A program made the position numbers and the translations under genes. 64,000 nt of DNA from Prostheceraeus crozeri (taxonomy: Eukaryota; Platyhelminthes; Polycladida; Euryleptidae). Shown in pieces: positions 18,740-28,882 of the stretch. The notes under the pieces were generated by a model that was not told the origin of the DNA, searched no databases, and saw only the letters and a list, made by a program, of their open reading frames with translations. Each line of letters starts with the position of its first letter. Positions within the stretch are counted from its first letter, which is position 1. The stretch lies in contig CAJQUW010014359.1 in NCBI GenBank assembly GCA_907163375.1, positions 434,001-498,000 on the forward strand, given 5' to 3'.

Positions 18740-20640
18740 ATGGAATTGACAAAAATTGAGAACTACCGCATTGCTGTCGAGATGGAGAAGGCCACCATCG
18801 AGCAATGTAAGTATTTGTATCAAGGTTGACTCTATTACTAACATCATTAGGGTAGTCATCCTCATTAAAATCAAGAGCCCCTCTCTTATTTTGTTCATGT
18901 TTAAACCGAATCCAAATTTTACCTCTTCTTATCTTTGCCGTCATTCTTTTTCAGTACATGAATGCATTCGTAATGGGGAACCCGTCCCCCAAGGAGCAAT
19001 CGGGCAAGCCTATGAGCGGCTCGGAAAGTGTAAGTATCCCCACCTATGAGAATTGGAATGTCATGTTTTAGCACTTTTGTATCCGTATAGTTCATTCTCC
19101 ATCATTATTATCTCCGCAACCTCTAATCTAATCTCTCTTTTCTCTCTACAGATATGGCGAAGAAAAAGAAGTGGGAGGAAGCCGCGAGGCGGAAATACCG
19201 CGAGGAATTTCCGGCCCTACCTTCCCGCTCACCTACCTCCGCCCAAGCTGCGACCCCTTTCTCGGGCATCGTTCTCGCCACACCTCCACCGCCACCAGCT
19301 CCGGTACCTGCGCCAGTCCCTGCTCCTCGCCATCACGTCCCTCCAACACCGAAGCCCAGGACCCTTCCACCCTCGGCTCGTGTCCCTCTCCTGCCTCCTC
19401 CGCGTCCATCCTTGCTGCCGGAGTTACAGTCCTTAGATGGTAAGTCATCGTGATTGGGAAATAGGGGGGGGGCTAAGACTTCAAACTTGAAATGTTGATC
19501 ATGTTACTAATCTCTTTTCTCTTTTTCTCAACAGATTTCGCGGCCTACCTCCTGGACGGCGACGTTCCCTACCGTCCCATCATCCCGGCATCACCACCAC
19601 CACCTGCAGCGGCCGACCTCCCTCTCCTCTCCGTGAAGTCGGTGGAGAGATTGTTGGAGCAGGAGGAGTTGGAGATCGTCGGAGAGGAGAGGGAGATGGA
19701 AGTCGAAGAGGAGGACTTTCGATGCCAGCGGTGTGACAGGGTCTTCGCCTCAGCCTACAGTTTGAGACGTCACACCGCTGGCCGTGCCTGCAGGGGAGGA
19801 AAGCGCCGACCGATCCCTCAACGGCCCAAGTGTGAAGGTTGTGGACGCACGTTCTACAACAGCACCAACTTGTGAGTCCACATCGAAGCCGGTTCCTGTG
19901 GCAGTGTGAGGCAACCACCGACAACAACAGGTAGGAAGCATCCTTCATCGCACGTCGGCTTTTCCTGTTCTTCGTGTCAGAAGACCTTTCCTACAGAGTT
20001 TGTTCTTTCTTCGCACACACTCTGTCAAACACATTCCACTGAGCTTTACACTGACAACAACGTCACTCTAAGGCTGAGCAAGTTTTCCCTTGAGAGGCTC
20101 GTTCGCGATTATGAGTTAGAAAGCTCTGAAGCTGTGCAGGACATTCATCCTTTCTTGATGAATCATATAGGCTTAATTCATCAAATGTTGGCGAGTTTAG
20201 ATAGATTTTTACTTAAGGGTATGTTCTATCTCACTGCTCGTTTCAATAAGGTAGACAGTAGCACGGGAGAAGTAGAGTCCACTGTGACCATTAGGATAGC
20301 CTCCTGTGCTGCTGATCTCATAGGTGATGTAAACGAGTGGGTAGAGAGACATGCGACCTATCTCGTCAGCAATTTAAATAAATTTGATGAAAGAGACAGC
20401 GGTCTGGTCTTTGATGGGATAGAGAAAGTAGACATCAAAATAAATCTTTTAGAAAATTTACAAGGGAGTGGTTGTTTCACTCTCCCCAAAGCACTGGCTG
20501 ACAAAAAGGCTGTCATCAATGTAGAATGTCAGTCCCAGTGTTTCAAGTATGCCGTCCTCTCCATTCTTCACTACAATGATGTAGGTAAGCATCGTCAAAG
20601 AGTCACCAAGTATTGTGAATGGAGAGGACGGCATACTTGA
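18740..20640 (+). pseudogene. Gene C, zinc-finger/PolB-N protein (left, nonsense)
   Basis: Four exons, all joined in phase 1: 18740-18806, 18955-19029, 19152-19439 and 19535 onward, each with GTAAGT donors and pyrimidine-rich acceptors. Exon 3 is basic at first (KKKKWEEAARRKY), then very Pro-rich. Exon 4 has two C-x2-C-x12-H-x5-C fingers, a third C2H2-type finger, the helix/strand domain shared with gene B, and a block reading LPKALADKKAVINVE, typical of the region before the polymerase in PolB transposons. Here a TGA at 19873-19875 stops the frame inside finger two, where the right arm has CGA, so this copy cannot make the full protein. The frame crosses the central spacer and ends by chance at 20640. 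Exonuclease and polymerase motifs are absent. Confidence 0.75.
20567..20616. other. Palindrome centre: 50-bp asymmetric spacer
   Basis: The left arm ends at CCATTC (20561-20566) and the right arm starts at its complement GAATGG (20617-20622). The 50 bp between are not palindromic and continue the left-arm gene C frame with family-like sequence (HYNDVG, RVTKY), so they are original gene sequence present only once. This is the loop expected if a strand folded back on itself at a GAATGG/CCATTC microhomology. Confidence 0.8.
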
Positions 20641-22442
20641 AACACTGGGACTGACATTCTACATTGATGACAGCCTTTTTGTCAGCCAGTGCTTTGGGGA
20701 GAGTGAAACAACCACTCCCTTGTAAATTTTCTAAAACATTGATTTTAATGTCTACTTTCTCTATCCCATCAAAGACCAGACCGCTGTCTCTTTCATCAAA
20801 TTTATTTAAATTGCTGACGAGATAGGTCGCATGTCTCTCTACCCACTCGTTTACATCACCTATGAGATCAGCAGCACAGGAGGCTATCCTAATGGTCACA
20901 GTGGACTCTACTTCTCCCGTGCTACTGTCTACCTTATTGAAACGAGCAGTGAGATAGAACATACCCTTAAGTAAAAATCTATCTAAACTCGCCAACATTT
21001 GATGAATTAAGCCTATATGATTCATCAAGAAAGGATGAATGTCCTGCACAGCTTCAGAGCTTTCTAACTCATAATCGCGAACGAGCCTCTCAAGGGAAAA
21101 CTTGCTCAGCCTTAGAGTGACGTTGTTGTCAGTGTAAAGCTCAGTGGAATGTGTTTGACAGAGTGTGTGCGAAGAAAGAACAAACTCTGTAGGAAAGGTC
21201 TTCTGACACGAAGAACAGGAAAAGCCGACGTGCGATGAAGGATGCTTCCTACCTGTTGTTGTCGGTGGTTGCCTCACACTGCCACAGGAACCGGCTTCGA
21301 TGTGGACTCGCAAGTTGGTGCTGTTGTAGAACGTGCGTCCACAACCTTCACACTTGGGCCGTTGAGGGATCGGTCGGCGCTTTCCTCCCCTGCAGGCACG
21401 GCCAGCGATGTGACGTCTCAATCTGTAGGCTGAGGCGAAGACCCTGTCACACCGCTGGCATCGAAAGTCCTCCTCTTCGACTTCCATCTCCCTCTCCTCT
21501 CCGACGATCTTCAACTCCTCCTGCTCCAACAATCTCTCCACCGACTTCACGGAGAGGAGAGGGAGGTCGGCCGCTGCAGGTGGTGGTGGTGATGCCGGGA
21601 TGATGGGACGGTAGGGAACGTCGCCGTCCAGGAGGTAGGCCGCGAAATCTGTTGAGAAAAGAGAAAAGAGATTAGTAACATGATCAACATTTCAAGTTTG
21701 AAGTCTTAGCCCCCCCCCTATTTCCCAATCACGATTACTTACCATCTAAGGACTGTAACTCCGGCAGCAAGGATGGACGCGGAGGAGGCAGGAGAGGGAC
21801 ACGAGCCGAGGGTGGAAGGGTCCTGGGCTTCGGTGTTGGAGGGACGTGATGGCGAGGAGCAGGGACTGGCGCAGGTACCGGAGCTGGTGGCGGTGGAGGT
21901 GTGGCGAGAACGATGCCCGAGAAAGGGGTCGCAGCTTGGGCGGAGGTAGGTGAGCGGGAAGGTAGGGCCGGAAATTCCTCGCGGTATTTCCGCCTCGCGG
22001 CTTCCTCCCACTTCTTTTTCTTCGCCATATCTGTAGAGAGAAAAGAGAGATTAGATTAGAGGTTGCGGAGATAATAATGATGGAGAATGAACTATACGGA
22101 TACAAAAGTGCTAAAACATGACATTCCAACTCTCATAGGTGAGGATACTTACACTTTCCGAGCCGCTCATAGGCTTGCCCGATTGCTCCTTGGGGGACGG
22201 GTTCCCCATTACGAATGCATTCATGTACTGAAAAAGAATGACGGCAAAGATAAGCAGAGGTAAAATTTGGATTCGGTTTAAACATGAACAAAATAAGAGA
22301 GGGGCTCTTGATTTTAATGAGGATGACTACCCTAATGATGTTAGTAATAGAGTCAACCTTGATACAAATACTTACATTGCTCGATGGTGGCCTTCTCCAT
22401 CTCGACAGCAATGCGGTAGTTCTCAATTTTTGTCAATTCCAT
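20603..22442 (-). CDS. Gene C, zinc-finger/PolB-N protein (right, open)
   Basis: Mirror copy of gene C with exons 22442-22376, 22227-22153, 22030-21743 and 21648-20603 on the minus strand, all splice sites retained. It has CGA where the left copy has a stop, so it stays open through all three zinc fingers and the PolB-associated N-domain, about 490 codons, then ends shortly after entering the central spacer (stop 20603-20605). The product would be a Pro-rich zinc-finger protein with the N-domain and part of the KKAVIN block, but no exonuclease or polymerase domain. Few residues differ from the left copy (for example E to K before the fingers, T to I in finger one). It could act as a DNA-binding protein without polymerase, or be non-functional. 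Confidence 0.75.
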
Positions 22443-23085
22443 GGTAGATAGTCGATTGTAGATGATCAATGGTAGATAAGTAAGACTTCAATCACTGAAA
22501 AGGAAAGATGAGAATCGTTTCATTTGCCTAGTCAACGTTTGGGAACAATCATTGAAGTGACATCTAATGAATTACATTTCCCTCTACTCCATATCATAAA
22601 GACTAACCTTTGTCGAATGGCTAAAGTACTCTGACCTGGCGAGAGAAAGCGTCACGTTGAGTATGAAGTCGAACGCCCAACATGAGCAACGGCTCAGAGG
22701 TTTCGGTCTAACAAACGACGAACAACCCGTGCAACGCAATCCCTCTACGGCAGTACCCGCCGTCCCGAAGGAACGCTCGAGCAAAGGAGGTATTACAGCG
22801 ATGATATGTTTTATGAGCAGAAGATGTGATAGCAAGAGACTATTGAACTTGATAGCAAGTCAAAACAACCTGATAGCAGGAGCTCACCGACACTCACCTT
22901 GTGAAAGATAAATGTGAAGAGCAGAGCTGGTGCACTGCCTTTTATAAGATTTTCCTAAGTGGTGAATGGATCAGACCTCTCATCCAATCACAGACGAGCT
23001 AGAGTTCCCGATGTGCGTACGCACAATTGTAACGCGTTATTGAAATCGTGTTAGGCAAAAATGTTGCTTAGCAATAGACTCAACC
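22443..23085. promoter_or_regulatory. Divergent B/C control region and gene C leader, right
   Basis: Mirror of 18097-18739. On the minus strand: TATA TATAAAAG at about 22939-22946, leader donor at about 22897, and three TGATAGCAA-type words (plus-strand view) at about 22827-22878. The gene B side has GTGCGTACGCAC at 23014-23025 where the left arm has GTGTGCGCAC, one of several local differences between the arms. Confidence 0.5.
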
Positions 23086-23514
23086 ATGGCACCTGAAGTC
23101 AATACATTGAAACATGATGATTGCTCGATTCGTTTTCATCAAGAGTGCTTCGGAGGCTTAATACAAGATTACATCCTTGAGTTTCAAAAGGAGGAGACAG
23201 TATTTGAAGCATGTTTAGACTACACACGAGAAATATTTGCGGAGTTGATATCTTATTTCAAAGACAGTCTCATCAAGGCTCACTTAATTGCACATGTCAA
23301 TTACATTCATTTTCCAGAAGGTGAAGAAGCGGAAAGTGTTGATTTTCAATTTCGTTCCTATGGACAAGAATATGTTACTGATGCTTCTGAGTTTTATACA
23401 CGACATCTACGGAAGATTATTTCTCGTATGGACAACTTTCATGGTTACGGCGATCATTTGCTTCTGAATAAAATAAAGCATATTGTCATTGCTTTAAGTG
23501 AGTTATGTGGGTAA
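23086..23514 (+). CDS. Gene B, stand-alone paralogue of PolB N-domain (right)
   Basis: Mirror copy of the 142-codon gene; the protein is identical to the left copy. ATG at 23086, polyadenylation signal AATAAA at 23547-23552. It faces gene A of the same arm across the minisatellite. See the left copy for the domain comparison with gene C. Identity despite changes in nearby non-coding sequence suggests recent duplication, gene conversion or constraint. Confidence 0.7.
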   Translation: MAPEVNTLKHDDCSIRFHQECFGGLIQDYILEFQKEETVFEACLDYTREIFAELISYFKDSLIKAHLIAHVNYIHFPEGEEAESVDFQFRSYGQEYVTDASEFYTRHLRKIISRMDNFHGYGDHLLLNKIKHIVIALSELCG

Positions 23515-23819
23515 AGTGGGTTTCAATGATGTTAAATCAAAGACCAAATAAAGTATTTTTCATGACACTTGTGTTGTGCTAAACGTTCTAATGCTGTGGT
23601 GTACACTATTTTCATTTATAACATTCTAAACTCTCATTGCAGTAGAAAACTACTTTTAGTAAACCTGATGAAGCGAATCTAACAGCCATGAATTTCTCTA
23701 ATAAGGGAAACATTTGGCAACTGTCACCAATAAAACTTTCTAACACTGAAAGTAAGTTACAAGACAATCTACACTGTGCAGTAAAACCTTCTAAAACTTT
23801 CTAGTGCTGCTGTGAGTTC

Positions 23820-24130
23820 GGTCAGTCATACAACGTCAATGATCAAACTTTATTTTCACAAACGTGTGTCGTAGTAAAATTATTTGACTATACTAAACTT
23901 TGCTTTTGCAAACCATGATACACTTTCTGACGACACTCACGAATAAACGTCATGATCAAACTTTTCTAACTATACATCAACCTGTGTTGCAGTAAAAACT
24001 TTTGTACAAACCATGATACACTTTCTGACTAGACTTATGAATAAACGTCATGATCAAACTTTTCTAACTATACATCAACCTGTGTTGCAGTATAAACTTT
24101 TGTACAACATGATAAAGTTTCTGACGACAC
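23820..24130. repeat. Minisatellite between genes A and B, right arm
   Basis: Same repeat as 17110-17350 but with one extra ~98-bp unit: the word TTTTCTAACTATACATCAAC occurs twice, near 23967 and 24060. This accounts for the 98-bp shift in mirror coordinates between genes A and B. Confidence 0.8.
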
Positions 24131-24204
24131 TGACAAGAGCTTGTTCACTAGCGAAGAGAGAAGTCTGTGATGTGTTGCGTGTGGCGCATGAATGTCCTCC
24201 CGTT

Positions 24205-25465
24205 TCATCCCTTCATCATTTTTCTTCCCCTCTGCATTCCATATCCGAAGATATGTGGCGGGCTTGGGACCGCTTTAGCTGCATTAGAAGGTTGGCCCTT
24301 AAAAGAGCCCATGGGTCGTTCTCCGTCCACCGACACTCTCACTTCTGCAAACACTCTGAAAGAAAAAGAATAGGAGATTAGAGGCGGCAAGGAAATGATG
24401 ATGTTGAAGTAACTTACAGGGCAACTTCTTCCGAACTTTTCGGACGACGAAGTCCTCCAGCTCTCCAGTGATGTTCAAATTGATATGTAGGCACCGGACT
24501 CTGTCGCCCTCATAGCATTGCTGAGTCACATTAGGGTCGTCAGTGATTGTGGGGACGTCACATATATTATTTTCAAAGAGGGGAAGATGGACTTCATACA
24601 CTCTTCTTTTTCTACTCTTCAAACACTCATGCAGTCGCTCAACTTCACCCGCCAACCTCTTATTTATACCCTTCACTTCCTCCGTCTCCTTCACCACGCT
24701 TCGCATCCGCTCTATCTCTTCATCCTTCCTCGACAAACTCGCTTGCAAACTCTCCACCAAACCTGCCTTCCTCATCAACTCGCTCCTTTCCGCCATCCAT
24801 TCCTTCTCCTTCTTTCTCATACTCTCCAACTCTTCCCTCGTTGCCCTATACCCCTCAACCTTCGCCACCAGCTCTTCATTCTCCTTCAAAACTTTTCTAT
24901 TTACACTTTCCAAACCCATCACACGATCCTTCAACCTAACAAATGCCTCCGTATCACACCCCTCTTCCCGCCGTGGCGATGACGCTGCCATCGGCTTACC
25001 CACTTCCTCACCCTCCCCCTCCAGATCACCGATATCCCCAAACAAATCCTTAATCACCTTATCCAAATCAACATCATCCTTCTTCTTCATTTCCGCTCTC
25101 AACTCAACTTCCTCACTCGAACTCTCATCACTCGCCTTCGTCACCACTTTCTCCCCAACCACGCCCTCAATCGTTGCCATCGCCTTCCTTACCTCTTCCC
25201 TTTCCAACAACTCTCCCTCAAACCACTCCTTGAACCCTGCCATAGCTATATTACCACTTGGACACTCGTTGTGATCCTTAATAAATGCCACCTCATTCCC
25301 TTCCCCACATACCACCCGATGATGGACGCACACTCTCAACAACACCTCTCTCATATGCACGTCCACCGTCCCCTCTTTAATATGCTTCCTCAGCTCACTA
25401 CCTCTGGCAATCTTGCCGCAACTGCATTTGCCAACCAACATTTTTGCATTGCTTGATTTCGTCAT
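24205..25465 (-). CDS. Gene A, zinc-binding/coiled-coil protein (right copy)
   Basis: Mirror copy of gene A with the ATG at 25463-25465, exon 1 down to 24418, the same GTAAGT intron and the same closely spaced alternative acceptors (mirror of 16924 and 16926), ending at 24205-24207. The 388-codon unspliced frame is identical to the left copy, as are all antisense frames, so the nucleotide sequence is unchanged over at least about 750 bp. It has the leader intron and TATA box at 25466-25722. See the left copy for residues and interpretation. Confidence 0.7.
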
Positions 25466-25722
25466 TATGATTCTGTAAAGATAGAGTAAAATTTGATGGC
25501 AAGTGTTTATAGGATACTACTTGCTGATATGCATTGAAAGACTAAGTCATCAAACATTTGATAGCAAACGTTGGAATAAAATCGTCAACCAAAGTTAAAG
25601 AGTATGATTCCTAGCTTTATCCTAAATCCCAAAGTTTGATAGCAAACCTTGTCAGAGCACTCACCGTTCGTCTTGTAACTTGAAACAGGAGTGAAGACTA
25701 GAGAAAAGTCGCGCTTTATATA
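25466..25722 (-). promoter_or_regulatory. Gene A promoter and 5' UTR intron, right arm
   Basis: Mirror of 15558-15814: minus-strand TATATAAA at 25715-25722, leader donor at about 25664, acceptor just before the ATG, and the three TTGCTATCAAA-type motifs inside the intron. Confidence 0.7.
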
Positions 25723-26515
25723 CCCAGCGAGCACAAAGCTATGATTCAGACCTTCCTTATTTGGTCATGCTTTTAACTTGACAACAGCAGTTTTACCATG
25801 TATGGGCATCGGCAGTCACCGTGCTTTCTGTTACCAACTCCCAACACAAAGACGGATTCCCCTATGACGCGAAAAGGTTTGACGTCAATGCTTGCAGTAA
25901 CCATCCCATTTTTACCAAGTTACAATGACAAACGATAGACGTTGCCAAGCCTAAGTTACTGAGGCTAGACGAAGAAGGCCTGATAGCAAGCCAGCAACCG
26001 TTTGGGTGTTAAGCTCTTGAATCCGTTACAGGCATTACTCAGAGGGGATCTTATCCCAGCTCCAAGGCCTCGACCCACAAATCCAACCTCGAGCGGACAG
26101 AGCGTGCGTCATATCACTGTGTTGGTATCCGGGCCCCAGTTTTGACATGAAAACCGGTAGAGTTATTTACAAGAGGAAACGACCCAAGTCACAGAGACTC
26201 ATAAACGACTGCTTTTTATTCAAAAACTTTAATTATTATCATTAAATATGAATTTAAATTTTTCAGTATTTTAGTACTACTCATAAAACGTTTATAAGTA
26301 GTCTGTCACCTACAGCACAGCAAGAGCTGTCGAATGTTTTTTGAATCAAGTCTAAAGGACTTGTAGAAGCAAAGTTATAGCCGTTTGAAGATTTCGGCCT
26401 ACTATCATCAAATGGTCAGTCATGCTATACTGACTAACCTATAAGTCTGACACCTTAGCTGATATCAGCAATGGAAAGTCAGAAGTCCGATATCGGAACT
26501 CAAGAGAAACGACCT
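25723..26515. other. Non-coding upstream region of gene A, right arm
   Basis: Mirror of 14765-15557: no gene; contains the 27-bp ACTACTTAT palindrome (26276-26302) and GCTGATATCAGC (26458-26469). Confidence 0.4.
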
Positions 26516-26572
26516 ACCTGTAGTCAGTTTCTCAACTTAGTGAAATTCCTCTCCCGATCCCATTCTTATATA
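26516..26572 (-). promoter_or_regulatory. Outermost promoter with leader donor, right arm
   Basis: Minus-strand TATATAAG at 26565-26572 and a leader ending CTACAG. The donor here is GTAGGT where the left arm has GTAAGT, so splicing may be weaker from this copy. Confidence 0.45.
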
Positions 26573-26699
26573 CCCTGTGAATATGCAATCGGTAAGAGGG
26601 GGGTGGGGTTGGGGGTCGAAACATCATTTGTCTCAAATTTGACGCTGATTCCAAATCAAGTCTCTGTTTGCCCGTCCGACGCTTGCTTCACCCGCTAGA

Positions 26700-27376
26700 G
26701 CGATTTTCATAAACATTCTAACTCTGTCGTTTTTCGCCAATCTCCCAAAATCTTAAATGACGCATCACATCTAAACGAAGGCAGATACGAACAAGCCATG
26801 TTTTCCACTGAATTTGTCTCACTCTTAGCTTTCAAACGAGCTATTGCACGACTTTCTACCATCTCTACAACCAAAGTTGGAAGTGTGACAGGAGGGGGTG
26901 GGGGTGAGGGTCAGAACTTTTTCTCTCCGATTGAGTTGGGATGATATTCCTAGACCCAAAATTGGCCAAAACGTCCGAATTTGCACTTCATTTTCCCATC
27001 CGAGGCCTCCTTCATGTCGAAAAACGACTTTTCTCATCCCAAAACCTCCAAAACCTGACTTTTTCCAACTCTGACAGTTTCTTGCCATTTTCCTCCCTAA
27101 ACCCAAGAAAATGAGTCCAAACTGAGCTTTCCACTGCCTTTTTCTCATTCTCAGCTTTCAAATGAGCTATGGCACGACTTTCTACCATCTCTACAACCAA
27201 AGTTGGAAGTGTGACAGGAAGGGGTGGGAGGGGAACAGTTTCCTCCTCACGGACCCATTCCTCCCAGCACATCCTTGGCCATGTCCCTCACACTGCCTGC
27301 CAGAGGGTGGGGGTGGGGGTGAGGGCTGAGTCAGCATTTCACATTTTGGGCTTGCGCCTGCAATGGGGTTACTACT
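26700..27376. repeat. Right terminal tandem repeats
   Basis: Mirror of the left terminus with one 326-bp unit fewer: the word CTACAACCAAAGTTGG occurs near 26866 and 27189. It ends GGTTACTACT at 27376. G-runs (GGAGGGGGTGGGGGTGAGGG and similar) mark unit ends and may form G-quadruplexes. Confidence 0.85.
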
Positions 27377-27382
27377 AACATT
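27377..27382. repeat. Target-site duplication AACATT, right
   Basis: Second copy of the AACATT hexamer. See the left copy. Confidence 0.95.
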
Positions 27383-28003
27383 CGTAAATACAAATTAGAA
27401 ATTAACTTTGTAACTACCGGAAATAAGAAACTGCGCCAGGCTTTGAAAAGAAAGAGTCCGTGTAAAAAACATAGCAATTGTGAAATCTGCGTAAAACTTC
27501 CTGATAAGTATAATTGTGATAAATCATGCGTTGTTTATGAATTTGAGTGTAAATTTTGTGATTCTAAATATATAGGAAAAACTGCTCGGCCGTTCCGTTT
27601 GCGGTATAACGAACATAAAAATAGCATCATCAAGCGTGATTGTCATAGCGCCTTGAGCGATCATATAAAATTTTGCATCCCGTGTACCAACATAGATAGC
27701 TTCAATATCAATTTCTTAAAGTGTGTGCATGATCCGATTGAGACAAGTTTGATGGAATCTCGTTTGATCGATTTTCGTAAGCCAGAATTGAACAGGCGTC
27801 ACGAGGGTGTTGTTGCACCTACTGTTAGAATCATTTAGTAAGGCAGTGACCAAGCGTCTGGACGCGAAACGTTTGCCGACTTTATCTGTATTATATTTTT
27901 ACTTAAACCTTTGTGTTTATTCGGCATTATACATATTTCGGGAGAGATTTGTGACGTTTTCCTTTTATTCATTATGTGCCTCCCGCCTCAAGCCATTACA
28001 TAT
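27383..28003 (+). pseudogene. Penelope-like element, GIY-YIG portion and 3' end
   Basis: Continues in frame from 13571-13577. A linker is followed by a Cys-rich segment (CKKHSNCEIC, then DKSCVVYEFECKFC) and the GIY-YIG core SKYIGKT, the Arg-rich helix RPFRLRYNEHK, and ESRLIDFRKPELNRR, ending at TAG 27836-27838. The CxxC-containing linker before GIY-YIG is normal for Penelope-like endonucleases. About 165 bp of 3' UTR follow to the element end at about 28003, where CTAAAATTAGA (28004-28014) repeats the 12890-12900 copy. This half has no internal stop. Confidence 0.85.
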
Positions 28004-28882
28004 CTAAAATTAGAACAAGTCTGAGGGAAGATATAGGAAGCTGTGATTTGCAAATTGAAGCAATCAAGACAGTAGTCATAGCAACGGTAAATAGTGAAAA
28101 ATAGTGATGACTGTATCGGAAATGGATTTCCCTAGTGTGACTAGACTGCGGTCGGTGGAAGATGGACGATGGAAAGCGAAAGACGGCAGAATCGTGTCAT
28201 CACGGCTTATGGAAGACGCCTTGTGAAGAATGTGCAAAGAGGTGAGTGACATGGGAGATGGAAGATGGAAGACGTCAGGCACACAGAATAAGGCGTGTTC
28301 CATCTTCCCTTTGGGATTTCCCTTTAATTGTGTGCAGAAAAAAATACAACCTATCACACAGAAAAGGGCATCAGCCACAAGCCATCTTCCATCTTCCATC
28401 ACGCTGTCACACAGAAAAAGTCATAAGGCGTCGTCCATCGGACATAAGGCACGAAATTATGCGGCTGGTGAAGTTTATTTCCATCTGCAATCAGGCACCA
28501 GCCGCAAGCACAGATTTAAAATTAGAAAAACAGAAGAAGTGACGTCTGAGGGAAGATGGAAGATATATGAATGAAGCTTTGATTTCGAAAGAGCGGCAAT
28601 ATATCCAATGTTTCAGGAAACAGCGCTTTCTTCACCATGTCGGACGAGGACGAGGATCAAGACAGTAGTCATAGGAACGGTTAATAGTGAAAGAAAATAG
28701 CGATGGCTGTATCGGAAATAGATTTCCCTAATTTGACTGCAGTTCGGGGAAGATGGAAGATGGACGATGGAAGGCGGAAAACGGCAGATGAAAACCTACT
28801 CATCACGCCTTATGAAGAATGTGCAAGAAGGCAAGTGACATGAAAGATGGAAGACACCTTATTCAGTGTGACAGCGGCCTAA
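28004..28882. mobile_element. MITE dimer, rest of copy A and complete copy B
   Basis: 28015-28280 is the right part of copy A and 28281-28879 is copy B, joined at a fused end (CACACAGAATAAGGCG). Copy B carries, without interruption, the sequences that flank the Penelope-like insertion in copy A: the left block (TTTGGGATTTCCCTTTAATT... near 28311) and the right block (GACAGTAGTCATAGGAACGG near 28661). Copy B reads TTTAAAATTAGA near 28514 where copy A has the duplicated CTAAAATTAGA. GGAAGATGGA-type purine repeats fill the subterminal parts. The right end GTGTGACAGCGGCC is followed by TAA. No transposase. Confidence 0.65.

Larger units (their letters stand above)
13578..27376. mobile_element. 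Palindromic Polinton-like inverted-dimer element
   Basis: A 13.8-kb element, almost wholly an inverted repeat: left arm 13578-20566 (6,989 bp), right arm 20617-27376 (6,760 bp), spacer 20567-20616. Ends are AGTAGTAACC...GGTTACTACT with a 6-bp target duplication. The arm length difference (229 bp) is explained exactly by one extra 326-bp terminal repeat unit in the left arm, one extra ~98-bp minisatellite unit in the right arm, and a 1-bp T-run change. Each arm carries genes A, B and C. Gene C has zinc fingers and the N-terminal domain found before the polymerase in metazoan PolB transposons and viruses. The 6-bp duplication, long inverted ends and PolB-type domain point to the Polinton/Maverick/adintovirus group, but no integrase, ATPase, protease, capsid or polymerase core is present. 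It is a defective derivative, not a complete element. Confidence 0.85.

Noticed and set aside
20603..21550. Gene C as a complete DNA polymerase gene
   Set aside because: Only zinc fingers and the domain preceding the polymerase are present. No exonuclease or polymerase motif (for example YxDTD) occurs before the spacer.
13578..27376. Palindrome as a sequencing or assembly artefact
   Set aside because: Two repeat-unit indels, point differences, non-mirrored flanks and a target duplication all argue for a real structure. Long-read confirmation is still desirable.
12901..28003. Direct repeats flanking the Penelope-like element as its own pseudo-LTRs
   Set aside because: The repeats at about 12660-12890 and 28290-28510 are explained better as two MITE copies, since copy B is continuous through the insertion point.
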